A stretch of DNA of 38,087 nucleotides from CAZKXX01 sp964556705 (GTDB taxonomy: Bacteria > Acidobacteriota > Terriglobia > UBA7540), in the NCBI GenBank assembly GCA_964556705.1, contig CAZKXX010000029.1, positions 1 to 38,087 on the forward strand, read 5' to 3'. The notes under the pieces were generated by a model. The model was not told the DNA's origin. It worked only from the letters and a program-made list of their open reading frames with translations, and ran no database searches. Within the stretch, counting starts at the first letter, position 1. Each line of letters starts with the position of its first letter. Below, in pieces: positions 30,678 through 37,940 of this stretch. A program made the translations under genes and the position numbers.

Positions 30678-30709
30678 ATCATTGATCCACTGAATCAGTG
30701 ATTCAATGA
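30678..30709. repeat. Octad-period palindrome, fabH/fabD spacer
   Basis: TTGATCCA, CTGAATCA, GTGATTCA, ATGAACCC: four tandem 8-mers of the form nTGAnnCA that together make a nearly perfect palindrome of about 31 nt (about 30679-30709). It has the same design as the heptad elements but a period of 8 and no separate loop. Confidence 0.7.
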
Positions 30710-30727
30710 ACCCGTTTCGAGGTTTTC

Positions 30728-31666
30728 TTGTCGCGAATCGCATTCATTTTTCCCGGTCAAGGCTCGCAGTATCCCGGCATGGGCCGCGAGTTGGCGGAGC
30801 GTTTCCCGGAGGCGCAGGAAATTTTCGAGCGCGCCGACAGGGCGCTGGATTTCCCGCTCTCGAAACTCTGCTTTGAAGGCCCCGCGGAAGAGCTGCAACT
30901 GACCGCCAACACCCAGCCCGCCATCCTGACGGTTTCCGTGGCCGCGGCCGTCGTCCTGCGCGAAAGGGGGATTTTCCCCGACTACGTTGCCGGGCACAGC
31001 CTGGGTGAGTACTCGGCGCTGGTGGTGGCCGGCTCGTTGCGTCTGGAAGACGCCGTCCGGCTGGTGCGCAAGCGCGGCCAGTACATGCAGGAAGCGGTGC
31101 CCGTGGGCGCCGGAGCCATGGCGGCGCTGTTGGGGCTGGATGCGGCCCGAGTGGAAGAAGTCTGCCGGGAGGCCGCGCAGGGCGAAGTGGTCTCGCCCGC
31201 GAACTTCAACAGTCCCGGACAGGTGGTGATTGCCGGCGCGGCCGCGGCGGTGGCTCGCGCGGCGGAACTGGCCAAGGCGCGCGGCGCCAAGCGCGCCGTG
31301 ATGCTGAACGTGAGCGCCCCCTTTCATTGCGCGCTGATGGCGCCCGCGGAAGAGAAGCTCTCGCGCGACCTCGACGCCATTGAAGTGGCCGATCCCCTCT
31401 GCCCGCTGGTGAACAACGTGGACGCGCGGATGGTGGCGACGGGACGCGAGGTCCGCGACGGCCTGAAACGCCAGGTGACGCGCCCGGTACGCTGGGAAGA
31501 GTCCCTGCGCGCGCTGCGGGCGGAAGGCGTGGAATTGTTTGTCGAGGTGGGTCCGGGCAAGGTGCTGAGCGGCCTGCTGCGGCAGTTCGATCGCCAAGCC
31601 GCGTGCCTGCGCGTCGAAGACCCTGCGTCGCTCGACGAACTGGTGGCGCACGTGGGCGCGGATTGA
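30728..31666 (+). CDS. fabD: Malonyl-CoA-ACP transacylase
   Basis: A 312-residue acyltransferase that loads malonyl groups on ACP. Motifs: FIFPGQGSQYPGMGREL, the nucleophile S91 in AGHSLGEYSAL with H90, the paired H199 in VSAPFHCALM and QVTRPVRWEESL. Start is TTG at 30728, six bases after GAGG, and no ATG is available near the family N-terminus. The spacer before it is mostly the octad palindrome. fabG follows after about 40 nt. Confidence 0.96.
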   Translation: MSRIAFIFPGQGSQYPGMGRELAERFPEAQEIFERADRALDFPLSKLCFEGPAEELQLTANTQPAILTVSVAAAVVLRERGIFPDYVAGHSLGEYSALVVAGSLRLEDAVRLVRKRGQYMQEAVPVGAGAMAALLGLDAARVEEVCREAAQGEVVSPANFNSPGQVVIAGAAAAVARAAELAKARGAKRAVMLNVSAPFHCALMAPAEEKLSRDLDAIEVADPLCPLVNNVDARMVATGREVRDGLKRQVTRPVRWEESLRALRAEGVELFVEVGPGKVLSGLLRQFDRQAACLRVEDPASLDELVAHVGAD

Positions 31667-31706
31667 GTCTTCTTCACGCGGCGGCTCGCTGCCACGGGAT
31701 GTGACC

Positions 31707-32450
31707 ATGACGCTGGAAGGCAAAGTCGCGTTCGTCACCGGCGCGTCGCAGGGCATCGGCCGCGCCTGCGCGCTGGTGCTGGCCGAAGGCGGAGCGGACG
31801 TGGCGCTTGGCGCGCGAAACCTCGAAAAGCTCGGGGCCGCGGCGAAGGAAGTGGAAGCCCTGGGGCGAAAAGCGCTGGCCGTCAGTCTGGATGTGGCTGA
31901 CGGCGAGTCGGTGAAAGCCGCTTTTGCGAAGGCGCTCGAAAAATTCGGCAAGATCGATATTCTGGTGAACAATGCCGGCGTCACGCGCGACGGGTTGATG
32001 CTGCGGATGAAACCGGAAGACTGGGAAGCCGTCTTGCAGACCAACCTGAACGGCGCGTACCATTGTATCCGCGCTGTTCTGCCCGGAATGGTCAGGCAGC
32101 GTTACGGGCGAATCATCAATATCACTTCGGTGGTGGCGCAGGCGGGAAACGCCGGACAGGCGAATTACGTGGCCTCGAAGGCCGGTCTCATCGGGCTGAC
32201 GAAGGCGCTGGCGGTGGAAGTCGCCAGCCGCAACATCACGGTGAACGCCGTGGCGCCCGGCTTTGTGGCCACGGCCATGACCGAGGGGCTGAGCGACGCG
32301 GTGAGGGAGAAGATACTCTCCCAGGTGCCGCTCGGGCGCATGGGGACTGACCGCGAAGTCGCCTGCGCGGTGCGTTTTCTGGCCTCCGACGAAGCGGGCT
32401 ACATCACCGGGCACGTGCTGAATGTGAACGGCGGGATGTACATGGGCTGA
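31707..32450 (+). CDS. fabG: 3-oxoacyl-ACP reductase
   Basis: A 247-residue short-chain dehydrogenase that reduces 3-oxoacyl-ACP with NADPH. Rossmann motif TGASQGIG (near 11-18), ILVNNAGVTRD, catalytic S141, Y154 and K158 in the INITSVVAQAGN and NYVASKAG segments, and the family C-terminus GHVLNVNGGMYMG. The ATG at 31707 is preferred over an in-frame GTG six bases upstream because of spacing to CGGGA. Context within the fab cluster fixes the function. Confidence 0.96.
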   Translation: MTLEGKVAFVTGASQGIGRACALVLAEGGADVALGARNLEKLGAAAKEVEALGRKALAVSLDVADGESVKAAFAKALEKFGKIDILVNNAGVTRDGLMLRMKPEDWEAVLQTNLNGAYHCIRAVLPGMVRQRYGRIINITSVVAQAGNAGQANYVASKAGLIGLTKALAVEVASRNITVNAVAPGFVATAMTEGLSDAVREKILSQVPLGRMGTDREVACAVRFLASDEAGYITGHVLNVNGGMYMG

Positions 32451-32455
32451 GGAAG

Positions 32456-32528
32456 AAGTGACCAGTGACGAGACCCCGGACCCGCGGATTTTCTGCCGTT
32501 CGCCGCTCACCACTCGTCACTGCTCTTG
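32456..32528. repeat. Heptad hairpin element 12 (AGTGACG type), fabG/acpP spacer
   Basis: Left arm (32457-32472): AGTGACC, AGTGACG, AG. Right arm (32507-32528), read reversed: CAGTGAC, GAGTGGT, GAG. The inverted arms enclose about 35 nt. It fills the first half of the 147-nt fabG/acpP gap. Same heptad type as 436-524 and 13587-13664. Confidence 0.75.
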
Positions 32529-32597
32529 AGGTTGCTTGATTCGACTTGGGGGCAAAGCTAGAATGGCCGCCCCACCACATCCGAGGAGGAACGACTG

Positions 32598-32846
32598 ATG
32601 GCTTCGCTCGACGAAAAGGTCAAGCAGATTATTGTGGATCAACTGGGAGTGGACGAAGGCGAGGTAACACCGACGGCGCACTTTATCGACGACCTGGGCG
32701 CCGACTCGCTGGACATCGTGGAGCTGGTGATGGCGTTCGAGGAAGCGTTTGAGATCGAAATCCCCGACGAAGACGCCGAGAAGATCGCGACGGTCAAGGA
32801 CGCCGTCGAGTACATCCAGTCCCACGTCAAACCTTCGAAGAATTGA
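32598..32846 (+). CDS. acpP: Acyl carrier protein
   Basis: An 82-residue acidic ACP. The phosphopantetheine site is S37 in DLGADSLDIVELVM, and the remaining helices (FEIEIPDEDAEKIATVKDAV) match the family. The ATG follows CCGAGGAGGAACGACTG, the strongest ribosome binding site in the cluster, in keeping with high expression. The TGA stop is 23 nt before the fabF start. Confidence 0.98.
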   Translation: MASLDEKVKQIIVDQLGVDEGEVTPTAHFIDDLGADSLDIVELVMAFEEAFEIEIPDEDAEKIATVKDAVEYIQSHVKPSKN

Positions 32847-32869
32847 AGGACCGAGGGAGGGCTAGGGTT

Positions 32870-34111
32870 TTGCCGCGCAGAGTCGTCGTGACGGGAGTCG
32901 GCCTGGTCAGTGCCGTCGGCATCGGGACGGAGGAGACCTGGCAGTGCTTGCTTGCCGGAAAGTCCGGCATGGCTTCCATCACGCATTTCGACACCAAAGG
33001 TTTTTCCGTCACCTTTGCCGCGGAGGTGAAAGGTTTCGACCCGCTTCAGTACGTCGAGAAAAAAGAGCTGAAAAAGATGGGCCGCTTCATCCAGTTCGCG
33101 CTGGCGGCCGCGCAATTCGCGATGGAAGGGTCGGGCCTGAAAGTCACGCCGGAAATCGCCGAGCGCACGGGGGTTTACATCGGCTCGGGGATCGGCGGAT
33201 TCGACGTCATCGAGCGGGAGCATACGGCGCTGCTGGAGGGCGGGCCGCGACGCATTTCTCCTTTCTTTATTCCCGCCTCCATTGTCAACCTGGCTTCGGG
33301 ATTCGTCTCCATCCGCTGGGGCGCGAAGGGGCCGAACTCCGCCACCTGCACGGCCTGCTCTTCCGGCGCGCACGCGGTGGGAGATTCCTTCAAGCTCATT
33401 CAGCGCTGCGACGCGGACGTGATGATCTGCGGCGGCTCGGAAGCCGCCATCACGCCGTTGAGCGTGGGCGGATTCGCCTCCATGCGCGCGCTGTCCACGC
33501 GCAACGAAGCCCCGGAAAAGGCCAGCCGGCCGTTTGACCGCGACCGCGACGGCTTCGTCATCGGCGAGGGCGCGGGCATCGTGATCCTCGAAGAGCTCGG
33601 CCATGCGCAGCGGCGCGGCGCGCCGATTCTGGCCGAAATGGTGGGCTACGGGATGAGCGGCGACGCGTTCCACATCACCGCGCCCTCCGAGGACGCCGAC
33701 GGCGCCGTCCGCGTGATGCGCAACACGCTGAACGACGCGAAGGTCCTTCCCGAGCAGATCAACTACATCAACGCGCACGGGACTTCGACGCCTTACAACG
33801 ACAAGCTTGAGACGCTGGCCATCAAGAAGGTATTCGGCGAGCACGCCGCCCGGTTGGCCGTCAGTTCGACGAAATCCATGACCGGCCACCTGCTGGGGGG
33901 CGCGGGCGGGCTGGAGGCGGGCCTCTCCGTCCTCGCCCTGCGCGACCAGGTGCTGCCGCCCACCACGAATTACGAAAATCCGGACCCGGAGTGCGACCTC
34001 GACTACGTGCCCAACCAGGCGCGAAAGGCGGAAATCGAATACGCGCTGTCGAACTCCTTCGGCTTCGGCGGAACGAACGCAGCGTTGCTGTTCAAGCGGT
34101 ACACCGGATAG
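32870..34111 (+). CDS. fabF: 3-oxoacyl-ACP synthase II
   Basis: A 413-residue KAS II that elongates acyl-ACP. Taking the TTG at 32870 as start puts the active-site residues at C163 (TACSSGAHAVG), H303 (INAHGTSTPYND) and H340 (STKSMTGHLLGGAGG), the same numbers as in E. coli FabF, which supports this start; GGAGGG lies eight bases upstream. A frame from a TTG overlapping the acpP stop is open but would add nine residues. The C-terminal NSFGFGGTNAALLFK is typical. No fabZ or fabI is in the window. Confidence 0.96.
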   Translation: MPRRVVVTGVGLVSAVGIGTEETWQCLLAGKSGMASITHFDTKGFSVTFAAEVKGFDPLQYVEKKELKKMGRFIQFALAAAQFAMEGSGLKVTPEIAERTGVYIGSGIGGFDVIEREHTALLEGGPRRISPFFIPASIVNLASGFVSIRWGAKGPNSATCTACSSGAHAVGDSFKLIQRCDADVMICGGSEAAITPLSVGGFASMRALSTRNEAPEKASRPFDRDRDGFVIGEGAGIVILEELGHAQRRGAPILAEMVGYGMSGDAFHITAPSEDADGAVRVMRNTLNDAKVLPEQINYINAHGTSTPYNDKLETLAIKKVFGEHAARLAVSSTKSMTGHLLGGAGGLEAGLSVLALRDQVLPPTTNYENPDPECDLDYVPNQARKAEIEYALSNSFGFGGTNAALLFKRYTG

Positions 34112-34149
34112 CGCGGCGCGCCGGGGCGGAAGCAAGCCGTTCCGGATGA

Positions 34150-34206
34150 ATGGAGCCTTCAGCATCAGATCTCAGCCTTCCGGGTGTTCGCTGAATGCGA
34201 AGACTC
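34150..34206. repeat. Degenerate heptad element 13, fabF/etfB spacer
   Basis: Left part: GCCTTCA, GCATCAG, ATCTCAG, CCTTCC (34155-34181). Right part: GCTGAAT, GCGAAGA (34190-34203). Only part of the arms is complementary, so this copy is weaker than the others. It ends about 20 nt before the etfB ATG. Confidence 0.45.
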
Positions 34207-34227
34207 GGCCGCTGACCCCTTTCTGCC

Positions 34228-35007
34228 ATGAAGATCGCCGTCTGCCTCAAACAGGTCCCCGCCCGTGACTCGGTCCTGCGGCTCAACGCCGCGCAGGACG
34301 GAATCCGCACCGAAGACGTCACGTTCGAGGTCAACGAGCCGGACATCTACGCGCTGGAAGAAGCGCTGAGATTGAAAGAGAAGGCGGGCGGCGAAGTGGT
34401 GATTGCCACACTCGGCCCCGCGCGCGCCCAGCAGGCCGTGAAGGAGGCGCTGGCCAAGGGTGCCGACCGCGCGCTGCACCTCGACGACCCGGCCTTCGAG
34501 AAGCTCGACGCTATGGGCGTGGCGCGGGCGCTCGCGAAGGCGCTCCAAAAAGAAAAGCCCGACCTCGTCCTCACCGGACTCCAGTCCGACGACGCCGGCT
34601 GGGCGCAGACGGGCGTGATTCTCGCCCAACTCCTCGGCCTGCCCCATTCGACGATCATCATGGAAATCCAGCTCGAAGGCGAGGCGCTGAAGGTGAAGCG
34701 CGAACTCGAAGGCGGCTGGTTCCAGTGGATTGAAATGAAGCTGCCGGCGCTGCTGGCCATCCAGTCCGGCATCAACAAGCCTCGCTACGCGACGCTCAAG
34801 GGAATCATGGCGGCGAAGTCGAAGCCGATTCAGAAACTCACCGCCGCGGACCTCGGGCTGGAACCCAAAGACCTCGCGCCGCAGCTCAAAGTCACGAGAG
34901 TGTACGTCCCCGAAAGGAAAGCGCAGACGGAATTTCTGGAAGGCGGCCCGAAAGAAATCGCCGCGCGTTTGGTGGAGAAGCTCCGCAACGAAGCGCGCGT
35001 CCTCTGA
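34228..35007 (+). CDS. etfB: Electron transfer flavoprotein, beta subunit
   Basis: A 259-residue EtfB, which with EtfA carries electrons from acyl-CoA dehydrogenases to the quinone pool. Marks: MKIAVCLKQVPARDS, the FEVNEPDIYALEEALRLKE segment, GPARAQQAVKEALAKGADRA and GLQSDDAGWAQTGVILAQLL, with the C-terminal recognition region ALLAIQSGINKPRYATL. No ribosome binding site is obvious before the ATG. It follows the fab cluster on the same strand and is separated from etfA by one small gene. Confidence 0.95.
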   Translation: MKIAVCLKQVPARDSVLRLNAAQDGIRTEDVTFEVNEPDIYALEEALRLKEKAGGEVVIATLGPARAQQAVKEALAKGADRALHLDDPAFEKLDAMGVARALAKALQKEKPDLVLTGLQSDDAGWAQTGVILAQLLGLPHSTIIMEIQLEGEALKVKRELEGGWFQWIEMKLPALLAIQSGINKPRYATLKGIMAAKSKPIQKLTAADLGLEPKDLAPQLKVTRVYVPERKAQTEFLEGGPKEIAARLVEKLRNEARVL

Positions 35008-35021
35008 GGAAAGGAGCCACA

Positions 35022-35447
35022 ATGTTTGCTCATATCTGGAGAATGCGGGCCCGAAAAAAGAAAGTGGAAGATTACGAGAAGTTCGGCCGGCAGGTGACCC
35101 TCCCGGCGCTCAGGAAGATTCCCGGCTGCCTGGACGCCTACTTCCTGCGCGTCCACGAATCGCGCAAGCCGGAGTACCTGTGGGTGGTCTTCTGGAAAGA
35201 CCACGCGGCGCTGGAAGCGGCGCGCAACAATCCCGCCTGGCGCGAACAAATCAAGAAGTTCGAGGCCGCGAATTTCTACAAGACGATCCCGCTCGAGCTG
35301 GTCTGCGAACAGCTCGCTTCACTCGGCACGGGCGCCGAAAAGCCGCGCAAACCCGAAAAGGCCCGCCGCGAAGAAGAGTCCGAGGCGCCGGAGAGTCCCG
35401 AGCCGGCCCACCGCGGCTTCGTGGCTGACACCGCGGAAGGGGAATAA
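35022..35447 (+). CDS. ABM-like dimeric alpha/beta-barrel protein between etfB and etfA
   Basis: A 141-residue protein. Residues 1-95 look like an antibiotic-biosynthesis-monooxygenase/EthD-type fold: an N-terminal MFAHIWRMRARKKKVEDYEKF, a predicted amphipathic helix, then GCLDAYFLRV and EYLWVVFWKDHAALEAAR. The last 40 residues are a charged Lys/Glu/Pro tail without family features. No catalytic residue can be named. The ATG follows GAGGAAAGGAG and lies 15 nt after etfB, so it is surely cotranscribed. Its place inside an etfBA pair suggests a role with the flavoprotein or its quinone/flavin chemistry, which is inference. Confidence 0.75.
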   Translation: MFAHIWRMRARKKKVEDYEKFGRQVTLPALRKIPGCLDAYFLRVHESRKPEYLWVVFWKDHAALEAARNNPAWREQIKKFEAANFYKTIPLELVCEQLASLGTGAEKPRKPEKARREEESEAPESPEPAHRGFVADTAEGE

Positions 35448-35453
35448 AGGAAA

Positions 35454-35561
35454 GTCTGGAGTGTGAAGGATGAAGTCTGAAGGATGAATTTGAGACCGCT
35501 CAGTGTTGATGGATGCCGAGCAGATTTCAGCCTTCATACTTCATCCTTCGTCCTTCGAAGT
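35454..35561. repeat. Heptad hairpin element 14 (GGATGAA type) before etfA
   Basis: Left arm (35454-35490): GTCTGGA, GTGTGAA, GGATGAA, GTCTGAA, GGATGAA, TT. Right arm (35523-35560), read reversed: GAAGGAC, GAAGGAT, GAAGTAT, GAAGGCT, GAAATC. Five clear tandem heptads in each arm, inverted, with a loop of about 32 nt. It ends directly at the etfA ATG and replaces the expected ribosome binding site region. Confidence 0.9.
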
Positions 35562-35562
35562 C

Positions 35563-36555
35563 ATGGCTGACGAGATCCTTGTTTTCGCAGAGCATCAGAA
35601 CGGCAAGCTGGGCCGCCCGGCGTGGGAAGCCGTCGCCGCCGGGCAGGCGCTGGCGGCGGATTTCGGCGCGAAGGTCGCGGCGGCCGTTCTGGGGAACAGC
35701 GTCTCGGGCGTGGCCGCGGAACTGGCCGCGGCCGACCTGGCCTCGGTCGTGGCCTGCTCGTCTCCCCTTCTTGCTGAGTACACACCGGACGGCTACGCGC
35801 ACGCGCTCGGTGAAATCCTCGCCGAGCGCAAGCCCCGTTTCATCGTCTTCAGCCACACGTATCAGGTCCGCGATTTCGCGCCCAAGCTGGCCGCGGCGCT
35901 CGACCGCGCGCTCGCCAGCGACTGTCTCGGCTATCGAAAAGTCGGTGAGAAAGCCGTCTTCGTCCGCCAGGTCTTTCAGGGAAAATTCACCGCGGACATC
36001 GAATTCGCCGGCGACCCTCCGCATTTGGTTTCGTTTCAGGCCGCAGCGTTCCGCGAGGACGCGGTGACGAAGGGCTCCTCGCCCGCACCGATCGCAGAAT
36101 TCTCAACCTCACTCAAAGCGGAACTCATCCGTACCAAAGCCGCCGAGCGTTTCCGCGAGGCGAAGCAGGCCGTGGACCTCTCGCAGGCCGAAGCCATCGT
36201 CGCCGTGGGGCGCGGCATTAAGGCGCCGGAAAACCTCGAACTCGTTAAGAAACTGGCCGAGGCGCTGGGCGCCGAGATCGGCGCGTCGCGGCCCGTCTGC
36301 GACAGCGGCTGGCTGCCCATGGACCGCCAGATCGGCAGCTCCGGGCAGACCGTCGCGCCGCGCCTTTACCTGGCTCTGGGAATTTCCGGAGCCATTCAGC
36401 ATCTGGTGGGAATGAAAGGCTCACGCACCGTCGTCGCCGTCAACAAAGACAAGGAAGCGCCCATCTTCGAGGCCGCGACTTACGGCATCGTCGGAGATCT
36501 CTTCGAAGTCCTCCCGCCGTTGATTGAGGAGATCCGGAAGGTCAAGGGAGGGTGA
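35563..36555 (+). CDS. etfA: Electron transfer flavoprotein, alpha subunit
   Basis: A 330-residue EtfA. The N-terminal MADEILVFAEHQNGKL starts the first domain; the C-terminal FAD domain shows GRGIKAPENLELVKKLA, ASRPVCDSGWLPMDRQIGSSGQTVAP and LYLALGISGAIQHLVGMKGS, then AVNKDKEAPIFEAATYGIVGD. The ATG at 35563 is chosen by family alignment; the frame remains open 20 codons upstream but those codons are repeat. The only upstream purine run, CGAAG, belongs to the heptad arm, so translation may depend on that hairpin. Confidence 0.95.
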   Translation: MADEILVFAEHQNGKLGRPAWEAVAAGQALAADFGAKVAAAVLGNSVSGVAAELAAADLASVVACSSPLLAEYTPDGYAHALGEILAERKPRFIVFSHTYQVRDFAPKLAAALDRALASDCLGYRKVGEKAVFVRQVFQGKFTADIEFAGDPPHLVSFQAAAFREDAVTKGSSPAPIAEFSTSLKAELIRTKAAERFREAKQAVDLSQAEAIVAVGRGIKAPENLELVKKLAEALGAEIGASRPVCDSGWLPMDRQIGSSGQTVAPRLYLALGISGAIQHLVGMKGSRTVVAVNKDKEAPIFEAATYGIVGDLFEVLPPLIEEIRKVKGG

Positions 36556-36580
36556 GCTCCCCACGCGCTTGCGGATTGGT

Positions 36581-36602
36581 GTCGAAAGGTTGAACGTTGA
36601 AA
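36581..36602. repeat. Half heptad element 15 (GTTGAA type) after etfA
   Basis: GTCGAAA, GGTTGAA, CGTTGAA, A: three tandem heptads starting about 26 nt after the etfA stop. No inverted partner is obvious before the next gene. Confidence 0.45.
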
Positions 36603-36680
36603 GTGTCTGCCGGCGACCGTGGTGTGCCGGCAAGCGGCTTCTGCGTTGCCGCCCGTCCAAAGGTCCGGGGTCCCGAGCTG

Positions 36681-37214
36681 CTACTTCCCACTCTCTCTTT
36701 TCTCGCCCGCTGGCGGCGACTCGGGCCGCAGTGCCCACTCGAAGTTCGCCCACACGGGTTCGATCATCCGGCAGGTGCGGCAGTCGAAGCGGCGCGCGGC
36801 CTCGGCGCGGCCGGCGATTCGACCCTCGGTCATTTGATGGATCTCGAACTTGGTCGTCAACCGGCACCAGTTGGTGACCGGCTTGCCGTCCTCGATGGAC
36901 TCGCAAGGCAAAAAACTCTGTGAAGTCCCGATCCATTTCGCACCTGTGCGGCGGCATTCGGTGCGGATGTAAGCGCCGCGCTGGCGTTCCTGCAGCGGAA
37001 TGTTGACCCATTCGGCCGTGAAACGCTCGTTCCGGACGCGCACGCGATACTCCTTTCCGGTGGTCAGAGAACGCCAGACGCGGCCGGGTGCGACGCCGAC
37101 TTCGGGCTTCACCGGCGGAGGCGGACCGGGTTCCCTTTCCTGCCCTCGAGCAGCGGGGGCGGCCAGGGTGCAGGCGACGAGACCAAGCATTGCGACGAAG
37201 ATGGCGAGTTTCAA
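36681..37214 (-). CDS. Predicted lipoprotein of unknown function
   Basis: I do not recognise this 177-residue protein. With a TTG start at 37214 (GGAGGG lies about six bases upstream) it has a short signal of the form KLAIFVAMLGLVAC, whose LVAC fits a lipobox with Cys15 as the lipidated residue. A Pro-rich linker (REPGPPPPVKPEV) follows, then a domain of about 125 residues with repeated aromatic and Arg residues and five cysteines, including CRTC near the end. The frame is open further upstream to 37301, but that would bury the signal. It converges on etfA and is divergent from the arsR-type gene. Confidence 0.65.
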   Translation of the reverse strand: MKLAIFVAMLGLVACTLAAPAARGQEREPGPPPPVKPEVGVAPGRVWRSLTTGKEYRVRVRNERFTAEWVNIPLQERQRGAYIRTECRRTGAKWIGTSQSFLPCESIEDGKPVTNWCRLTTKFEIHQMTEGRIAGRAEAARRFDCRTCRMIEPVWANFEWALRPESPPAGEKRESGK

Positions 37215-37355
37215 TAGACCCTCCGGGGGCCGGCAGAACAAGTCGCTTAGCAGGGAACCCCCAACCCGACTTTTAACCCGCGACCAGGCGGTTGTCAACA
37301 AAGCAGTCCCCGCCTTCAGCCTGCTACCGTACGGTCGGATTGATTCAGAATCCGC

Positions 37356-37389
37356 TTGACATAGTTGTGAAGATATGCGAACATGCGAG
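37356..37389 (+). promoter_or_regulatory. Promoter and operator-like site of the ArsR-type gene
   Basis: A perfect TTGACA (37356-37361) is followed after 17 nt by GAACAT (37379-37384), which carries a TG extension (TGCGAACAT). Overlapping it are ATATGCGAA (37373-37381) and ACATGCGAG (37381-37389), related half-sites that recur downstream of the regulator gene at 37780-37804. This suggests autoregulation. Confidence 0.6.
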
Positions 37390-37429
37390 TATTCAGAGGT
37401 TGCGTGCGCAATTCTCTGAGGCTGTGAGA

Positions 37430-37759
37430 ATGCCAGAACTCAGTCAATTTAAGGCAGAATTCTTCAAGGCCTTGGCTCACCCGCTCCGCATTCGAATTCT
37501 CGATTCGCTGCGTGATGGGGAGGTAGGAGTCAATGACTTGAGCTCCCGCTTGGGTGTGGAACAAAGCACGCTCTCGCAACAGTTGGCCGTCCTGAGGAGT
37601 CGCAACATCGTCCTTGGCCGCAAGGAAGGCAACGCCGTCTTTTACACGGTTCGCGATCCCGCTGTTTTTAGGCTTCTGGATGCAGCCAGGGAGATTTTCA
37701 ATAATCACCTTGTGGACGTTCGAGACATGCTTGAACAGTTAGAAGGAGCGCCCAAGTAG
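37430..37759 (+). CDS. ArsR/SmtB-family transcriptional regulator
   Basis: A 109-residue winged-helix repressor. FKALAHPLRIRILDSL opens the fold, EVGVNDLSSRLGVEQSTLSQQLAVLRSRNIVLGRKEG is the helix-turn-helix, and VFYTVRDPAVFRLLDAAREIF the wing and last helix. There is no cysteine at all, so the classical thiol metal site (ELCVCDL in ArsR) is missing; the signal is unknown. The ATG at 37430 follows CTGAGG; a longer frame from 37292 would run through the promoter. Local base composition is more AT-rich than the his and fab regions. Related half-sites lie before and after the gene, pointing to control of itself and of the next gene. Confidence 0.88.
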   Translation: MPELSQFKAEFFKALAHPLRIRILDSLRDGEVGVNDLSSRLGVEQSTLSQQLAVLRSRNIVLGRKEGNAVFYTVRDPAVFRLLDAAREIFNNHLVDVRDMLEQLEGAPK

Positions 37760-37770
37760 TTCCTTTTTTT
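37742..37770 (+). terminator. Weak intrinsic terminator at the end of the ArsR-type gene
   Basis: AAGGA and TCCTT can form a 5-bp stem around a 13-nt loop that includes the stop codon, followed by a run of eight T. The stem is short, so termination would be partial. Confidence 0.35.
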
Positions 37771-37779
37771 TGGCTCGGT

Positions 37780-37804
37780 ATATGTGAATGTTAGTATATG
37801 CGAA
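37780..37804 (+). promoter_or_regulatory. Second operator-like site, upstream of the cold-shock-domain gene
   Basis: ATATGTGAA (37780-37788) and ATATGCGAA (37796-37804) are direct repeats 16 bp apart and match the site over the promoter of the ArsR-type gene (ATATGCGAA at 37373). This is a candidate second binding site of that regulator, placed to control the gene starting at 37941. Confidence 0.5.
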
Positions 37805-37940
37805 CTGTCTTTCAGCTTTTCAAGCTAATCCTTCCTCGTGGTCGAAACCTTGGTGAACCTCTACTCCAACGCCCGCCCGTCGTCGTTTTCAAGGGCCAGA
37901 TCCAACTTGACAACTTCCCACGCGACACAAGGAGCAAACG

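Noticed and set aside
37292..37429. A 46-residue N-terminal extension of the ArsR-type regulator
   Set aside because: It would cover a perfect TTGACA promoter and the operator-like repeats; the ATG at 37430 has the expected length and ribosome binding site.
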